A stretch of DNA of 64,000 nt from JANNYA01 sp031422315 (GCA_031422315.1 JANOQN010000002.1:47736-111735), one strand, 5' to 3'; shown: positions 31,956 through 41,471, counted from the stretch's first letter. The notes: a model not told the origin generated them from the sequence alone. Made by a program: numbers and translations.

Positions 31956-32594
31956 CTATTTGCGTAAACCCACACAGGCCGCCGCCGCCAACTTAATCGA
32001 AGCAAAGTCCCCGGCTTTGAGCGCAGCTTTGTCAACCATCCAGGAACCGCCAACCGTGATGACATTGCCGAGTGCCAAGAAGCTTGCTGCATTGCTGGCA
32101 TTGATGCCGCCGGTGGGGCAGAACTTCACGCTGGCAAACGGGGCAGCGTAGGCTTTCAGCGCATCTACGCCGCCGACGGCGGTGGCTGGGAACAGCTTGA
32201 AGCGCTGGTAGCCAAATTCCAGCCCGCGCTGGATATCGCTGGCATTCGCCACACCAGGTAAGAATGGCATAGCCACCGATTCAGCGGCGCGCAGCAGCGT
32301 GTCGGTGGCGCCGGGTGAGATTGCAAAATGCGCACCTGCATTCTGCACCGCGTGCAAGTCGGCGAGCGTCAGCACAGTGCCCGCTGAAACAATCACCTGC
32401 GGCAGCGCCTTACGTATCGCGGCAATGGCGGGCACGGCTGCGGCGGTGCGCAGGGTGATCTCGACCACGACAAGGCCAGCATCGGCAAGTGCCGTGACTA
32501 GTGCAAGCGCTTGCGGCACATCGTCAACGGCCAGCACTGGCAGCACCGGCGCTTGGTTTAGGTATTCGTCAATTTGGGCGATAGCTTGGGGCAT
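31956..32594 (-). CDS. eda: KDPG/KHG aldolase (Entner-Doudoroff)
   Basis: 212 residues. Cleaves 2-keto-3-deoxy-6-phosphogluconate to pyruvate and glyceraldehyde-3-phosphate. The Schiff-base lysine is in RFKLFPATAVGG, the proton-transfer glutamate in VVVEITLRTA, and the phosphate-binding segment in FCPTGGIN. It lies 18 kb from edd, zwf and pgl rather than in the same operon. Two small downstream reading frames are coupled to it. Confidence 0.95.
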   Translation of the reverse strand: MPQAIAQIDEYLNQAPVLPVLAVDDVPQALALVTALADAGLVVVEITLRTAAAVPAIAAIRKALPQVIVSAGTVLTLADLHAVQNAGAHFAISPGATDTLLRAAESVAMPFLPGVANASDIQRGLEFGYQRFKLFPATAVGGVDALKAYAAPFASVKFCPTGGINASNAASFLALGNVITVGGSWMVDKAALKAGDFASIKLAAAACVGLRK

Positions 32595-32817
32595 GATGGG
32601 CTCGATTGTGTGAGGTCGGTTTTTCGTTTGGAATTTTTAGAGTTTAGCTTTTCTTCGTGTGGGCCGTTGGCGCGCATTAAAGCCTGGTCGCAATGACTGG
32701 TTAAAGTTATGCGCAACATTTTTTGGATTCGACTGGGTTCTCAATACGCCCAGCACCCCTACGCATCAACGCTCGTTTATACTGAGTGACTCTTAAAACC
32801 ACCTGCGGGCGCACGTT

Positions 32818-33891
32818 TTGATTTTCACTCAATTAACCCATCCTTCCCCAGCAAGTGATGTGCGCCGTAACGAAATTTTGGCGGCGCCAGGTTTCGGCAA
32901 GTTTTTCACCGACCACATGCTGATGGCAACCTGGAAGCCTGATCAGGGCTGGCACGACGGTGTGGTGATGCCGTATGGCCCGATTGCACTGGATCCTGCC
33001 GCATCGGTATTGCATTACGCGCAGGAGATATTTGAAGGCATGAAAGCCTATCGCCATGCCGACGGCAGTATTTGGACGTTTCGTCCATCTGCTAATTCCG
33101 CGCGTTTTAATCGCTCAGCCAAGCGCTTGGCAATGGCATTGGTGCCCGAAGATGTCTTTATCGGCGCGCTCAGTGCGCTCGTAAAAGCCGACCAAGCCTG
33201 GGTCTCAGCGACGCCAGAACACAGCTTGTATTTGCGGCCGTTTATGTTCGCTAGCGAAGCATTTTTAGGCGTGAGACCGGCGAAAGAGTATAAGTTCATG
33301 GTGATTGCCTCGCCGGTGGCCTCGTATTTCTCTGGCGGTGTGAAGCCAGTGAAAATCTGGCTCACCAGTAACTACATTCGTGCGGTACAGGGCGGCACCG
33401 GGGCCGCTAAATGCGGTGGCAATTATGCCAGCGGCCTAGCAGCGCAGGCCGAAGCCAGCGCCAACGGTTGCGATCAAGTAGTGTTTACTGATGCGGTTGA
33501 ACGCAAGTGGGTTGAGGAGCTGGGCGGCATGAATTTGTTTTTCGTCATGCAAGACGGCACGCTGGTCACGCCACCGGTGGGCGGCACGATTTTAGAAGGC
33601 ATAACCCGCATGTCGGTGTTTGAGCTGGCTAAGCAATTTGGCTTAAATCCAGTTGAGCGCAAAATATCAATCGACGAATGGAAGCAGGGCATCGGATCCG
33701 GTGCGATCAAAGAGATCTTTGCCTGTGGCACGGCCGCGGTGATTACACCGGTCGGTCAGCTGATTTGGGAAGGCGGCAGCGCAGGCGATGGCAGCATAGG
33801 CGAGAAGACCATCGCGATCCGCACAGCATTGATGGATATCCAATTTGGCCGAGCAAAAGACACGCACGGCTGGATGCATCGATTGGTGTGA
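32818..33891 (+). CDS. ilvE: Branched-chain amino acid aminotransferase (type II)
   Basis: 357 residues. Catalyses the last step of Val, Leu and Ile synthesis, or the first step of their breakdown, using PLP and glutamate. LHYAQEIFEGMKAYRHADGS, LYLRPFMFA, and GGTGAAKCGGNYASGL with the PLP lysine match the eukaryote-like type II family. EELGGMNLFFV and ITRMSVFELA follow. The start is uncertain: the only in-frame candidate before the conserved region is a TTG at 32818 without a good ribosome site. Monocistronic. Confidence 0.92.
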   Translation: MIFTQLTHPSPASDVRRNEILAAPGFGKFFTDHMLMATWKPDQGWHDGVVMPYGPIALDPAASVLHYAQEIFEGMKAYRHADGSIWTFRPSANSARFNRSAKRLAMALVPEDVFIGALSALVKADQAWVSATPEHSLYLRPFMFASEAFLGVRPAKEYKFMVIASPVASYFSGGVKPVKIWLTSNYIRAVQGGTGAAKCGGNYASGLAAQAEASANGCDQVVFTDAVERKWVEELGGMNLFFVMQDGTLVTPPVGGTILEGITRMSVFELAKQFGLNPVERKISIDEWKQGIGSGAIKEIFACGTAAVITPVGQLIWEGGSAGDGSIGEKTIAIRTALMDIQFGRAKDTHGWMHRLV

Positions 33892-33944
33892 GTCGGGTGC
33901 ATCGCGACTGATTCGCTGAACTCCCTTTTTTCAATGGATCAGTT

Positions 33945-34031
33945 ATGAACTCGCTTTGGCTCGCACGCTTTTGGCTGCGGTTTTTACTGGTAAGTGCGTT
34001 GCTTGCCAGCAAAGCCCTTGCGCAAGCTTAA
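33945..34031 (+). other. Orphan signal-peptide mini-ORF
   Basis: The 28-residue frame MNSLWLARFWLRFLLVSALL continues ASKALAQA and stops, i.e. a full export signal with cleavage site ALA-QA and no mature protein. GGAT lies upstream of the ATG. It may be the 5' stub of a lost secreted protein or a chance leader. Otherwise the 310-bp gap after ilvE holds nothing I can support. Confidence 0.3.
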
Positions 34032-34201
34032 GCGCTTAAACACGCAATTGGGTGGGGCCGGTTAGCGCTACAGGACAAAACTCATACAAGCCCCCTGACA
34101 GACAGGGCTTAAGCCTTCCCAGGTCTCCAATTTCCTCCAATTTTATTGATTTCAAAGTTAAAGATCGCAAACCGCATTAGGCTTCCGCCGACGCTGTCGG
34201 G

Positions 34202-35059
34202 TTGGGAACCACCGTGAAAACATCGAAGAGTATCGACAATGCCCTGTTCAGCGCAGATGGAGCATTGCATCTAGCCAGCCACCTGCGTGCCGCCTGTTGG
34301 CAACCACTGAAGTTGCTTCTTACGCTGTTTGCTGGGCAAAAACCGGAGGCAGGTAGCGAATTTCAATCGCTCGTGGCCCTGCGGATGGAAAACGCCCGCA
34401 TCAGGCGCTTGTATAAGCTTGCGGTTACTGAACTTGATGAAAATGCCAACGCTCACGTCCCCACGGGCCGTGCGGCCAATGAATTACGCGACTACGTTGA
34501 AGATCGCGTACGCACCCGCACCGCTGTACTAGCTGCGCAGATCGCCGAGCTGGCGCATTGGGCACACACCGACCACTTAACCGGTCTGCCAAACCGTCGC
34601 GCGTTTTTGCAAGGGGCACAACTCGAACTGGCGCGCATCCAGCGCAACGGTCAATCAGCCTGCTTGGTGCTGGGCGATATTGACCATTTTAAAGCCTTTA
34701 ACGACTGCTGCGGCCACGCCGCAGGTGATCGCGTTTTACAAATTGTGTCGCAACGCCTACGCACCGGCCTACGCGCCGCCGATACCGTTGCCCGTTGGGG
34801 CGGTGAGGAATTCATTATGCTGCTGCCCGAAACCGAACTGTTGGGCGCGCAGCGCGTGGCCGAGAAATGTCGGTTTGCAATCCAAAACGGACCTGTGGTC
34901 TGCTTGGATCAAGAAACGAACGTAACCATGACTTTTGGAGTGAGCGTGATTGGTCCCTCTGGGTGCATTGACGCAGCCATCGCACGCGCTGATGAAGCCC
35001 TCTATACGGGCAAAAACACAGGGCGAAATCAGGTGGTAAGCGCGGCACCGTTCCCCTAG
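34202..35059 (+). CDS. GGDEF diguanylate cyclase
   Basis: 281-285 residues. The C-terminal 165 residues form a GGDEF domain: HTDHLTGLPNRRAF, LGDIDHFKAFND, RWGGEEFIMLLPET and ADEALYTGKNTGRNQV. The active site is GGEEF, which is functional, and an RxxD product-inhibition site lies five residues before it (RAAD). The N-terminal 120 residues are helical without a recognisable sensor domain or membrane span. Makes cyclic di-GMP in the cytoplasm. Start is TTG 34202 or, more likely, GTG 34214, which has GGGA upstream. Confidence 0.92.
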   Translation: MGTTVKTSKSIDNALFSADGALHLASHLRAACWQPLKLLLTLFAGQKPEAGSEFQSLVALRMENARIRRLYKLAVTELDENANAHVPTGRAANELRDYVEDRVRTRTAVLAAQIAELAHWAHTDHLTGLPNRRAFLQGAQLELARIQRNGQSACLVLGDIDHFKAFNDCCGHAAGDRVLQIVSQRLRTGLRAADTVARWGGEEFIMLLPETELLGAQRVAEKCRFAIQNGPVVCLDQETNVTMTFGVSVIGPSGCIDAAIARADEALYTGKNTGRNQVVSAAPFP

Positions 35060-35211
35060 CTTCGACAGAGTTCTCGTTTTTAGTCCAGGCTCACGATTGT
35101 AGACGTCATTGAATTGCGCCTAGAGTACTGGCGAGCCGTAAGGGGCTTTCGGCCCTGCCGACGTTTAATTTTTTCCAATTTTTTTCGCCTTGCCCCGTAA
35201 AGGAAATAACA

Positions 35212-36729
35212 ATGCAAACTACGATTTTGACTCGACTAAGCAACTTATCTATGGTTGTGGTCATGCTACTCGCTGGAATGTCTTCGGCAGTTGCTGAGCC
35301 CATTTTCCGCGCAGGTTTTGACGACAGCTTATTTGTGCGGCCTCAAGCTTACGATCAGGCGTTGCGCAATCCCATGAAGGGTTTCACCACCTCGGGCGTG
35401 CGAACCGGGGGAAACGCACACGAATACGCCACTTTGGCGCACGTCTACATAAATTGGAACCAACTGGAAAACAGCGAGCAAGACGGGCTGGACAAGATTC
35501 TTGCGGTAAGCAATGAACGCTTCAATCAGGGGCCAGGAAGCAACATCAAGGTAATCCCTCGGGTTATTTTGCGTTGGCCAGATGACGGGAATTATTGGCC
35601 CGCAGATATGCAAACCGGGGATTACACCAGCGTGCAGTTTCAGCAACGCGTCTTGCGGCTGGTCCAGCGCCTAGGTCAAGCCTGGAACAACGATTCCAGA
35701 GTGGCGTTTATCGAACTAGGAATTTTTGGCGCTTGGGGCGAGCATCATTCCCCATCACCTACAACTAGCATGCAAACGCTGGTGGGAAATGCCTTCCGAA
35801 CCGCCTTCCCGAACAAGCAAGTATCGGTTCGCCATGCCTGGAGTGACTTTCGTGGCCATGGCTTTGGTGAGTACTGGGATTCCTTCGCGCATCAGGATCA
35901 GATGTCAGAGCATGGAAAGCCGGTTGCCGATCTCAACCGCAACGAGGGTTTTTACCTGACTAACTATGTCGGCGGCGAAACGGCGTACAACTGGGGCAGC
36001 TCCAATACGCAGCCAGGCCCAAACCCAACCGCGAGCGTTTCGCTGCCAATTCACCGTGATTTTGTCGCCAACACCATTCGCTGGCTGCAAGCCACCCAGC
36101 TGCGTTGGATAGACGGTTACGACGCGACCAATCCGACCGCACGCGCGGGCGCGGCGATTTTGCAAAAACTGATGGGCTATCGCTATGTTCTGGACAGCGT
36201 CGAGTTCTCCACACGGGTGCGCAATTCCCGGCTGCCAGTAACGCTAAGGGTGAAAAATGAGGGCTCAGCGCCGTTTTACTATCAGTGGCCCATCGAAGTG
36301 GCGCTGCACGATCCCGTCACCAAAGCGGTGCGCTGGAGCGCGCGCTTTGCCAATGCCGATATTCGCAGTTGGACGCCCGGCAGCGGCTGGACTCAGCCCG
36401 AGTGGGATCCACTGCCCTATTGGCCGCACAATGTCGTGCGCCCCGGCTGGTCTAGCCAAGCGCAGCGTTGGAACGTGCCGCCCGCGCTGCACAGCTTGAG
36501 CGAAGAATTTAGCGTCAATTTGCCCACTGGCACGTATGTGCTGACCGTAGCCGTTCTCGATCCCGCAGGCATGCAGCCCAGCCTGCGATTTGCCACCCGC
36601 CAATACTGGAATGGCGGGCGGCATCCACTGGGCTTGGTTGGGTTTGGGCTAGATGGCGGCCCACTGCCGGCGGCGATGGTGTTTGATAATCCGGCGACTG
36701 ATCTGACGTTGCGGTATGCCTATCCGTAG
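35212..36729 (+). CDS. Secreted DUF4874/DUF4832 TIM-barrel-like protein
   Basis: 505 residues with signal peptide (MVVVMLLAGMSSAVAEP). NPMKGFTTSG, then VYINWNQLENSEQDGLDKIL, KVIPRVILRWPDDG, VAFIELGIFGAWGEHHS and FAHQDQM match the DUF4874/DUF4832 pair, whose fold resembles a glycoside hydrolase barrel with acids at strand ends (Glu in FIELGIFGAWGE). The last 180 residues form beta-sandwich-like domains (LPVTLRVKNEGSAPFYYQWP). Probably acts on extracellular polysaccharide; substrate unknown. Follows a GGDEF gene by 150 bp and may belong to the same biofilm-related set, which is inference. Confidence 0.8.
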   Translation: MQTTILTRLSNLSMVVVMLLAGMSSAVAEPIFRAGFDDSLFVRPQAYDQALRNPMKGFTTSGVRTGGNAHEYATLAHVYINWNQLENSEQDGLDKILAVSNERFNQGPGSNIKVIPRVILRWPDDGNYWPADMQTGDYTSVQFQQRVLRLVQRLGQAWNNDSRVAFIELGIFGAWGEHHSPSPTTSMQTLVGNAFRTAFPNKQVSVRHAWSDFRGHGFGEYWDSFAHQDQMSEHGKPVADLNRNEGFYLTNYVGGETAYNWGSSNTQPGPNPTASVSLPIHRDFVANTIRWLQATQLRWIDGYDATNPTARAGAAILQKLMGYRYVLDSVEFSTRVRNSRLPVTLRVKNEGSAPFYYQWPIEVALHDPVTKAVRWSARFANADIRSWTPGSGWTQPEWDPLPYWPHNVVRPGWSSQAQRWNVPPALHSLSEEFSVNLPTGTYVLTVAVLDPAGMQPSLRFATRQYWNGGRHPLGLVGFGLDGGPLPAAMVFDNPATDLTLRYAYP

Positions 36730-36769
36730 AGGCGGAGAATATGCTCTGCGCGCAAACGATCTTTAGCCG

Positions 36770-36952
36770 CTACACGCCGCTGTTTCTTTGGGCTCTGATT
36801 GCCGCCGCGATGCTTTTTACCGAATCGCCTTTAAAAAGCTGCGCACGTTCTGCGGTGTAGTCGCCGTTGCCCGCTCTAAAATGATTGAGGAATCGCAAAG
36901 CGTCAACCACGCCAAGTTCTTGAACCAATGCGTGTTTAGCGCGGTTTGTTAA
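36770..36952 (-). pseudogene. C-terminal remnant of a small conserved protein, N-terminus replaced by repeat
   Basis: The frame RAKHALVQELGVVDALRFLN, then HFRAGNGDYTAERAQLF and a VKSIAAAI tail, resembles small proteins (about 70-80 residues) with GVVDAxRFLNQFxxGxGxYTxER. Here the first 25 or so residues are replaced by translated repeat DNA (repeat block at 36953). It was probably cut by repeat insertion. Such genes often sit by toxin genes, but I cannot name the function. Confidence 0.5.
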
Positions 36953-37080
36953 TCGATTTTGCACGGGACGATTTTGCACGGGACACCCGTTTTTCCTTAA
37001 TCGATTTTGCACGCGACACCCGTTTTTACTTAACAAAATGCAAATAAAAAACCAGCGGCCTTAAAACCGCTGGTTCTTCA
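36953..37080 (-). repeat. Island hairpin repeat, copy 1 (inverted)
   Basis: Contains tandem pieces of the unit GGAAAAACGGGTGTCCCGTG (on the minus strand), where ACGGG-TGT-CCCGT forms a REP-like hairpin, and the stem-loop AAAAACCAGCGG...CCGCTGG. The same unit recurs at 39791, 41345, 41690 and 41813, with shorter hairpin-only copies at 43410 and 44085. Confidence 0.8.
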
Positions 37081-37179
37081 ATTTCTGGACCCGGCATAGC
37101 GTTGAAGGCAAATGCGAGCAGCGTTATCCTCTAGACTTCTCTAAAGTTACTTAGATAAACTGTAGCCCCGAATTCCTAG

Positions 37180-38040
37180 GTGGCCGCAGTGAAACGCCAG
37201 CTCAGCAGCACTGAAATGTCTACCCTGCGCGAAGCGCTGCATGTGGCGACTCTGGACGCATTGATGGCGTCACGGCGCTGGAAATTTGGCGATTTAATCT
37301 TTCAAGGTGGAACGAGTTTGTACCTGGCGCACGGTTCGCCGCGCTTTAGTGAGGACTTGGATTTCCTGGTCAATTCATCATTGAAGTTGGATTCAATCAG
37401 TGCATCGATTCAAAGATTGCTCAGTGGCAGCGGGACTGTGGCTTGGTTGCCTGAAAGCTGCGAGCTGACCGTGACCAAGGCCAAGGATGGTCGCAATCCA
37501 CACAGCTTTGTCGTGCGCATCGGCGGCGCCAATGTCATGGGTTCGGTTAGGGTCAAGGTTGAGTTATGGCAAACCTCAGCGATTGCTGGCATAACAGCTA
37601 TCGTCGGCAATGTTCGCTTGGCGCGCGGGCCAATGTCGGGCATGCAAACCCAGGTGCCGACCGCAACACTTTCGGAAATTTACGCCGACAAAGTATTCGC
37701 CCTAGCGGCGCGCCCCTATCTAAAACCGCGCGATGTGTTTGATTTGCACTGGTTGGCGGTAAAGCATGGATTGAACACCTGTTCGGAAACTGCGATGCGG
37801 GTTCGGCTGGCGACTTATCCGAATGAAACCGCAAGCGCTTGGTTGCACAAAGCAACGTCGCGCCGAACTGAACTAGAAAAATCCGCTGAGCAGGTGGCAG
37901 TGGATCTCAAGCGCTGGCTACCCTCGTCGTGGCTGCTAACTGCAAGCACCGTTGCCGAAATGATTGAGGTGTCTGTGCGGGCACTTGAGCAAGGCATGCA
38001 AGTGATGAAGGTAATTTCATTAACTGAAATCGATCCATGA
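37180..38040 (+). CDS. AbiEii-type nucleotidyltransferase toxin
   Basis: 286 residues of the AbiEii/DUF1814 family. FQGGTSLYLAHGSPRFSEDL is the nucleotidyltransferase motif (GGTxL...RxSxDLD), followed by DFLV. VRVKVELWQ, TATLSEIYADKVFALAAR and LKPRDVFDLHWL are the other family motifs. These enzymes transfer nucleotides to targets such as tRNA and cause reversible growth arrest; AbiE systems can abort phage infection. Its TGA overlaps the antitoxin ATG. Toxin-first order is the reverse of the classical abiEi-abiEii arrangement. Starts at a GTG with weak upstream signal. Confidence 0.85.
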   Translation: MAAVKRQLSSTEMSTLREALHVATLDALMASRRWKFGDLIFQGGTSLYLAHGSPRFSEDLDFLVNSSLKLDSISASIQRLLSGSGTVAWLPESCELTVTKAKDGRNPHSFVVRIGGANVMGSVRVKVELWQTSAIAGITAIVGNVRLARGPMSGMQTQVPTATLSEIYADKVFALAARPYLKPRDVFDLHWLAVKHGLNTCSETAMRVRLATYPNETASAWLHKATSRRTELEKSAEQVAVDLKRWLPSSWLLTASTVAEMIEVSVRALEQGMQVMKVISLTEIDP

Positions 38041-38651
38041 AAGTCATGCGGAAACAAATATCTGCCATTGAACGATTGCGCGAATTGCCGCCCTTGTTTA
38101 GAGGTGCGGACCTGACTACACGATTTCAGTGGGACTCAAAAACCGTATCGCAATACCTGTATCTTTGGAAAAATCGAAACTTAGTTCAAAGCTTGGGCGG
38201 CCATAGTGATGTGTTTGCCAACGTGTTGACGAGCGCTAACCCTAATTGGGAAAAAGCGCTTCTGATGGCCATGCCATCGGCAGTCATCATTGGCATCGAA
38301 GTGTTGCGCCGAGCGGGTTGGACTACGCAAATCCCGACACGGCCGTGTGTCGCGGTCAACCCAAAACACCCGGTCTTCAACACGGATTGGTTTGACGTCC
38401 AAGCCCGTCCGTTAAGCTGGTTTGTCAAAGTTGCCCCAGGAATTATTCAAGAAGGCGCGCTACCGATGTTGGCACCGGCATGGGCGCTGGCAGATATGCT
38501 CAAGCAGGATGGCTGGGGAAAGTGTGGGCTTTGGCCTGATGATTTGGACTTAGTAGAAAATGCGCAAGATCAGGCTGATTGGCAGGCGGCCTGCTTGGCG
38601 TTTGAGTTGCCCAAGTCGCGGTTACTGGATCAGCCCGTCCCCTCACGATAG
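38037..38651 (+). CDS. AbiEi-type antitoxin/regulator
   Basis: 204 residues. The N-terminal 60 residues form a winged-helix-like region (ELPPLFRGADLTTRFQWDSK, VSQYLYLWKNRNLV), as in AbiEi antitoxins. The C-terminal part (VIIGIEVLRRAGWTTQIPTR, LSWFVKVAPGI, LPMLAPAWALADML) resembles the AbiEi transcriptional-repressor/antitoxin domain. Overlaps the toxin by 4 bp. I rely on gene pairing and general layout for the assignment. Confidence 0.75.
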   Translation: MKVMRKQISAIERLRELPPLFRGADLTTRFQWDSKTVSQYLYLWKNRNLVQSLGGHSDVFANVLTSANPNWEKALLMAMPSAVIIGIEVLRRAGWTTQIPTRPCVAVNPKHPVFNTDWFDVQARPLSWFVKVAPGIIQEGALPMLAPAWALADMLKQDGWGKCGLWPDDLDLVENAQDQADWQAACLAFELPKSRLLDQPVPSR

Positions 38652-38773
38652 TTTAGGTTTGGCCAAAGGTTCGGGGCGAAGCTGACATGTCCGCTGGCTT
38701 GTAAGAAATACCCTACACCCCGTGGCGGCAATCGCTTGCTGAATCCCGTGCGCCAACCTGCAAACCTACTGCG

Positions 38774-39733
38774 ATGACCCAAGCCCGCCGCCAGCTCGTA
38801 AACCCAACTCAAGCGGGCACGTTCCACTGCATCAATCGCTGTGTGCGACGATCTTGGCTTTGCGGTGAAGACGAATACACCCGCCAAAGCTTCGAGCACC
38901 GCAAACCTTGGGTCGAGAAGCGCATCTTAGAACTCGGTGATATTTTTGCTTGCGGCATTTACTCCTACGCGGTCATGAGCAATCACCTGCATTTGGTGGT
39001 GCATATGAGCCCGCAGACTTCCAATGCTTGGACGCCTGACGAAGTTGCTACGCGCTGGGTCAAACTCTATCCCGCCAATACGAGCGAGCTCTGCGCTCAA
39101 AAAGCCGCCGCAATCCTCGAAAACCCAGCATTGGTTGCCGAATATCGCTCCAGATTGACTAATTTGTCTTGGTTAATGAAGTCCTTAAGTGAGCCGATTG
39201 CACGGCAAGCCAACGCCGAAGATAAAGTCACAGGTCGATTTTGGGAAGGCCGATTTAAATGCCAAGCGTTGCTGTCAGAAAAATCGATTCTGGCGGCCAT
39301 GACTTACGTTGACTTGAACCCAGTGCGCGCCAACATCGCGAGTGGCGTCAGCAGTTCGCGCTACACCAGCGTTAAAGCCCGCAACCTGGATATTTTGCGC
39401 GATCAAAGCAAAGCCAGCGCGCCGCTCATGCCACTCATCGGCGTCAAATCGTTCAATGTGCCAACGCTCACGAATGCCGAATACATCGACTTGGTTGATT
39501 TCACCGGTCGCGAATGGCATGCGGGCAAACGCGGGCGGATTCAGTCGATCGAGCCAAAGGCGCTGACTAAACTCGGACTAGATGTAAATCACTGGACGAT
39601 GCGCGTTAAAGGCATTGGGTCTGGCTATTGGCGCGTGGTCGGTGAATTGGATGAATTGATCGATAAGGCCAAGGAAATGGCGCAGCGCACGCTATTTGGG
39701 ACGGGTTTGGCTAGAATTTTAAGCAAGAATTAA
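38774..39733 (+). mobile_element. RAYT-like transposase (Y1_Tnp family), intact copy
   Basis: 319 residues. The HUH-type motif is VMSNHLHLVVHM; GTFHCINRCVRRSWL and RFWEGRFKCQALLSEKSILA are typical of REP-associated tyrosine transposases, as is DLNPVRA. Such proteins nick single-stranded hairpin repeats and spread them. It is followed by GCCGC-GCTT-GCGGC and a full island repeat (39791). The whole unit, from about 38696 to the repeat at 39903, has a near-identical second copy at 40252-41450. Likely domesticated or recently active in this strain. Confidence 0.85.
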
Positions 39734-39790
39734 GGGTAATGAGAAAGATTTTATTCGCCGCGCTTGCGGCTGGATGCGTTGGGTTTTTAA

Positions 39791-39903
39791 AATAATTATG
39801 AAGCCGTGTTTAAGGCTCAAACTGAAAAAACCAGCGGTTTTAAGGCCGCTGGCCGCTGGTTTTTTATTTGCTTTTTGTTTAGGAAAAGCGGGTGTCCCGT
39901 GTT
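39791..39903 (+). repeat. Island hairpin repeat, copy 2
   Basis: Consists of AAACTGAAAAAACCAGCGG, the pairing GCCGCTGG with TTTTTT, a T-rich linker CTTTTTGTTTAGGAAAAGCG, and GGGTGTCCCGTG. This copy has an extra GGCCGCT insertion in the stem. It forms the 3' end of the PIN-gene truncation and the tail of RAYT copy 1. Confidence 0.85.
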
Positions 39904-40189
39904 GTCCCAGCCCGCTTTCTTCAAACGTTTGTGCCAAAGCCTCAACGCCATCGTTGAGAACAAGGTGTTCAGAAGCCAGCGCCAATATCTCCAGCACTTC
40001 GTTGCGACGAGTTTCGTCTGGAATGCGAAAGATTTCAAACTCCAATGCTTCAGAGCTAAGCAGTGAGTGCTGACCAGCTTGAATCGTAGCTAAAACAGCA
40101 AAAACCGCTTCAGACTCAACCCTGATTCTAGGTTGAGTCTGATCGTCAAGAGGTCGCTGCAGGCAGCAATTGTCTAGATAGAGGCGCAT
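39904..40189 (-). pseudogene. PIN-domain gene truncated by the island repeat
   Basis: The frame MRLYLDNCCLQRPLDDQTQP, then VLATIQAGQHSLLSSEALEF and ETLGL-like helices to EESGL, is the N-terminal two-thirds of a PIN-like nuclease. The first acid is in YLDN, the second in SSEALEFE. The usual C-terminal acids are missing, because the repeat at 39791-39903 has replaced the remainder; translation then continues through repeat DNA. Inactive. Shows that the repeat moved into a pre-existing gene. Confidence 0.7.
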
Positions 40190-40327
40190 ATTTCGATTCT
40201 ACTCCTTACAAACCTAAAAACGCGCTACGGAAAAGCTCAGGATACTCGCCGCTTGTAAGAAATATCCTACATCTCGTGGCGGCAATCGGTTGCTGAATCC
40301 TGTGCGCCAACCTGCAACCCTACGCAA

Positions 40328-41291
40328 ATGACCCAAGCCCGCCGCCAGCTCGTAAACCCAACTCACGCTGGTACTTTCCACTGCATCAATCGCGGTGTGC
40401 GCCGATCTTGGCTATGTGGTGAAGACGAATACACCCGCCAAAGTTTCGAGCACCGCAAACCTTGGGTCGAAAAGCGCATCTTAGAACTCGGTGATATTTT
40501 TGCTTGCGGCATCTACTCCTACGCCGTCATGAGCAATCACTTGCATTTGGTGGTGCATATGAGTCCGCAAACATCCAATGCTTGGACGCCGATGAAGTTG
40601 CTACGCGCTGGGTCAAACTCTATCCCGCCAATACGAGCGAGTTATGTGCGCAAAAAGCAACCGCCATCGTCGAAAACCAAGCATTGGTCGCCGAATATAA
40701 TATCGATCCAGGTTGACCAATTTATCGTGGTTGATGAAATCCTTGAGCGAGCCGATCGCGCGGCAAGCCAACGCCGAAGATAAAGTCACAGGTCGATTTT
40801 GGGAAGGCCGATTTAAATGCCAAGCCCTGCTGTCTGAAAAATCGATTCTGGCGGCGATGACTTACGTCGATTTGAACCCGGTTCGCGCCAACATCGCGAG
40901 TGGCGTCAGCAGTTCGCGATACACCAGCGTTAAAGCGCGAAATCTGGAGATTTTGCGCGATCAAAGCAAAGCCAGCGCGCCGCTTATGCCACTCATTGGC
41001 GTCAAAGCGTTCAATGTGCCAACGCTCACGAATGCCGAATACATTGACTTGGTCGATTTCACTGGGCGCGAATGGCATGCGGGCAAACGCGGGCGGATTG
41101 AATCGACCGAGCCAAAGGCGCTAACTAAACTCGGGCTAGATATAAATCATTGGACGATGCGCGTTAAGGGCATTGGGTCTGGCTATTGGCGCGTGGTCGG
41201 GGAATTGGAGGAATTAATTGATAAAGCGAAAGAAATGACGCAACGCACGCTATTTGGGACGGGTTTGGCTCGAATTTTGAGCAAGATTTAA
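40328..41291 (+). pseudogene. RAYT-like transposase, frameshifted second copy
   Basis: Near-identical to the copy at 38774. A one-base loss (ACGCCGATGAAG against ACGCCTGACGAAG) around 40595 shifts the frame, and a 5-base duplication (AATATAATAT) near 40695 shifts it again; the rest, from SWLMKSLSEPIARQANAED to the end, is intact in another frame. Upstream 75 bp and downstream hairpins are shared with copy 1, so a unit of about 1.1-1.2 kb was duplicated as a whole. Confidence 0.85.
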
Positions 41292-41344
41292 GGGTAATGA
41301 GAAAGATTCTATTCGCCGCGCTTGCGGCTGGATGCATTGGGTTT

Positions 41345-41450
41345 TAAATAGTTATGAAGCCATGTTAAGGCTTAAACTGGAAAAACCAGCGGTTTTTAGG
41401 CCGCTGGTTTTTTATTTGCTTTTTGTTTAGGAAAAGCGGGTGTCCCGTGT
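41345..41450 (+). repeat. Island hairpin repeat, copy 3
   Basis: Same order of blocks as copy 2 (AAAAACCAGCGG...CCGCTGGTTTTTT, CTTTTTGTTTAGGAAAAGCG, GGGTGTCCCGTG), directly downstream of the second transposase copy. Confidence 0.85.
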
Positions 41451-41471
41451 TGGTCGCCTTCCCGTGTTGGT

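Noticed and set aside
40328..41291. Programmed frameshift in the second transposase copy
   Set aside because: Two separate shifts (-1 and +5) at different places and no slippery sequence; the intact sister copy shows these are mutations.
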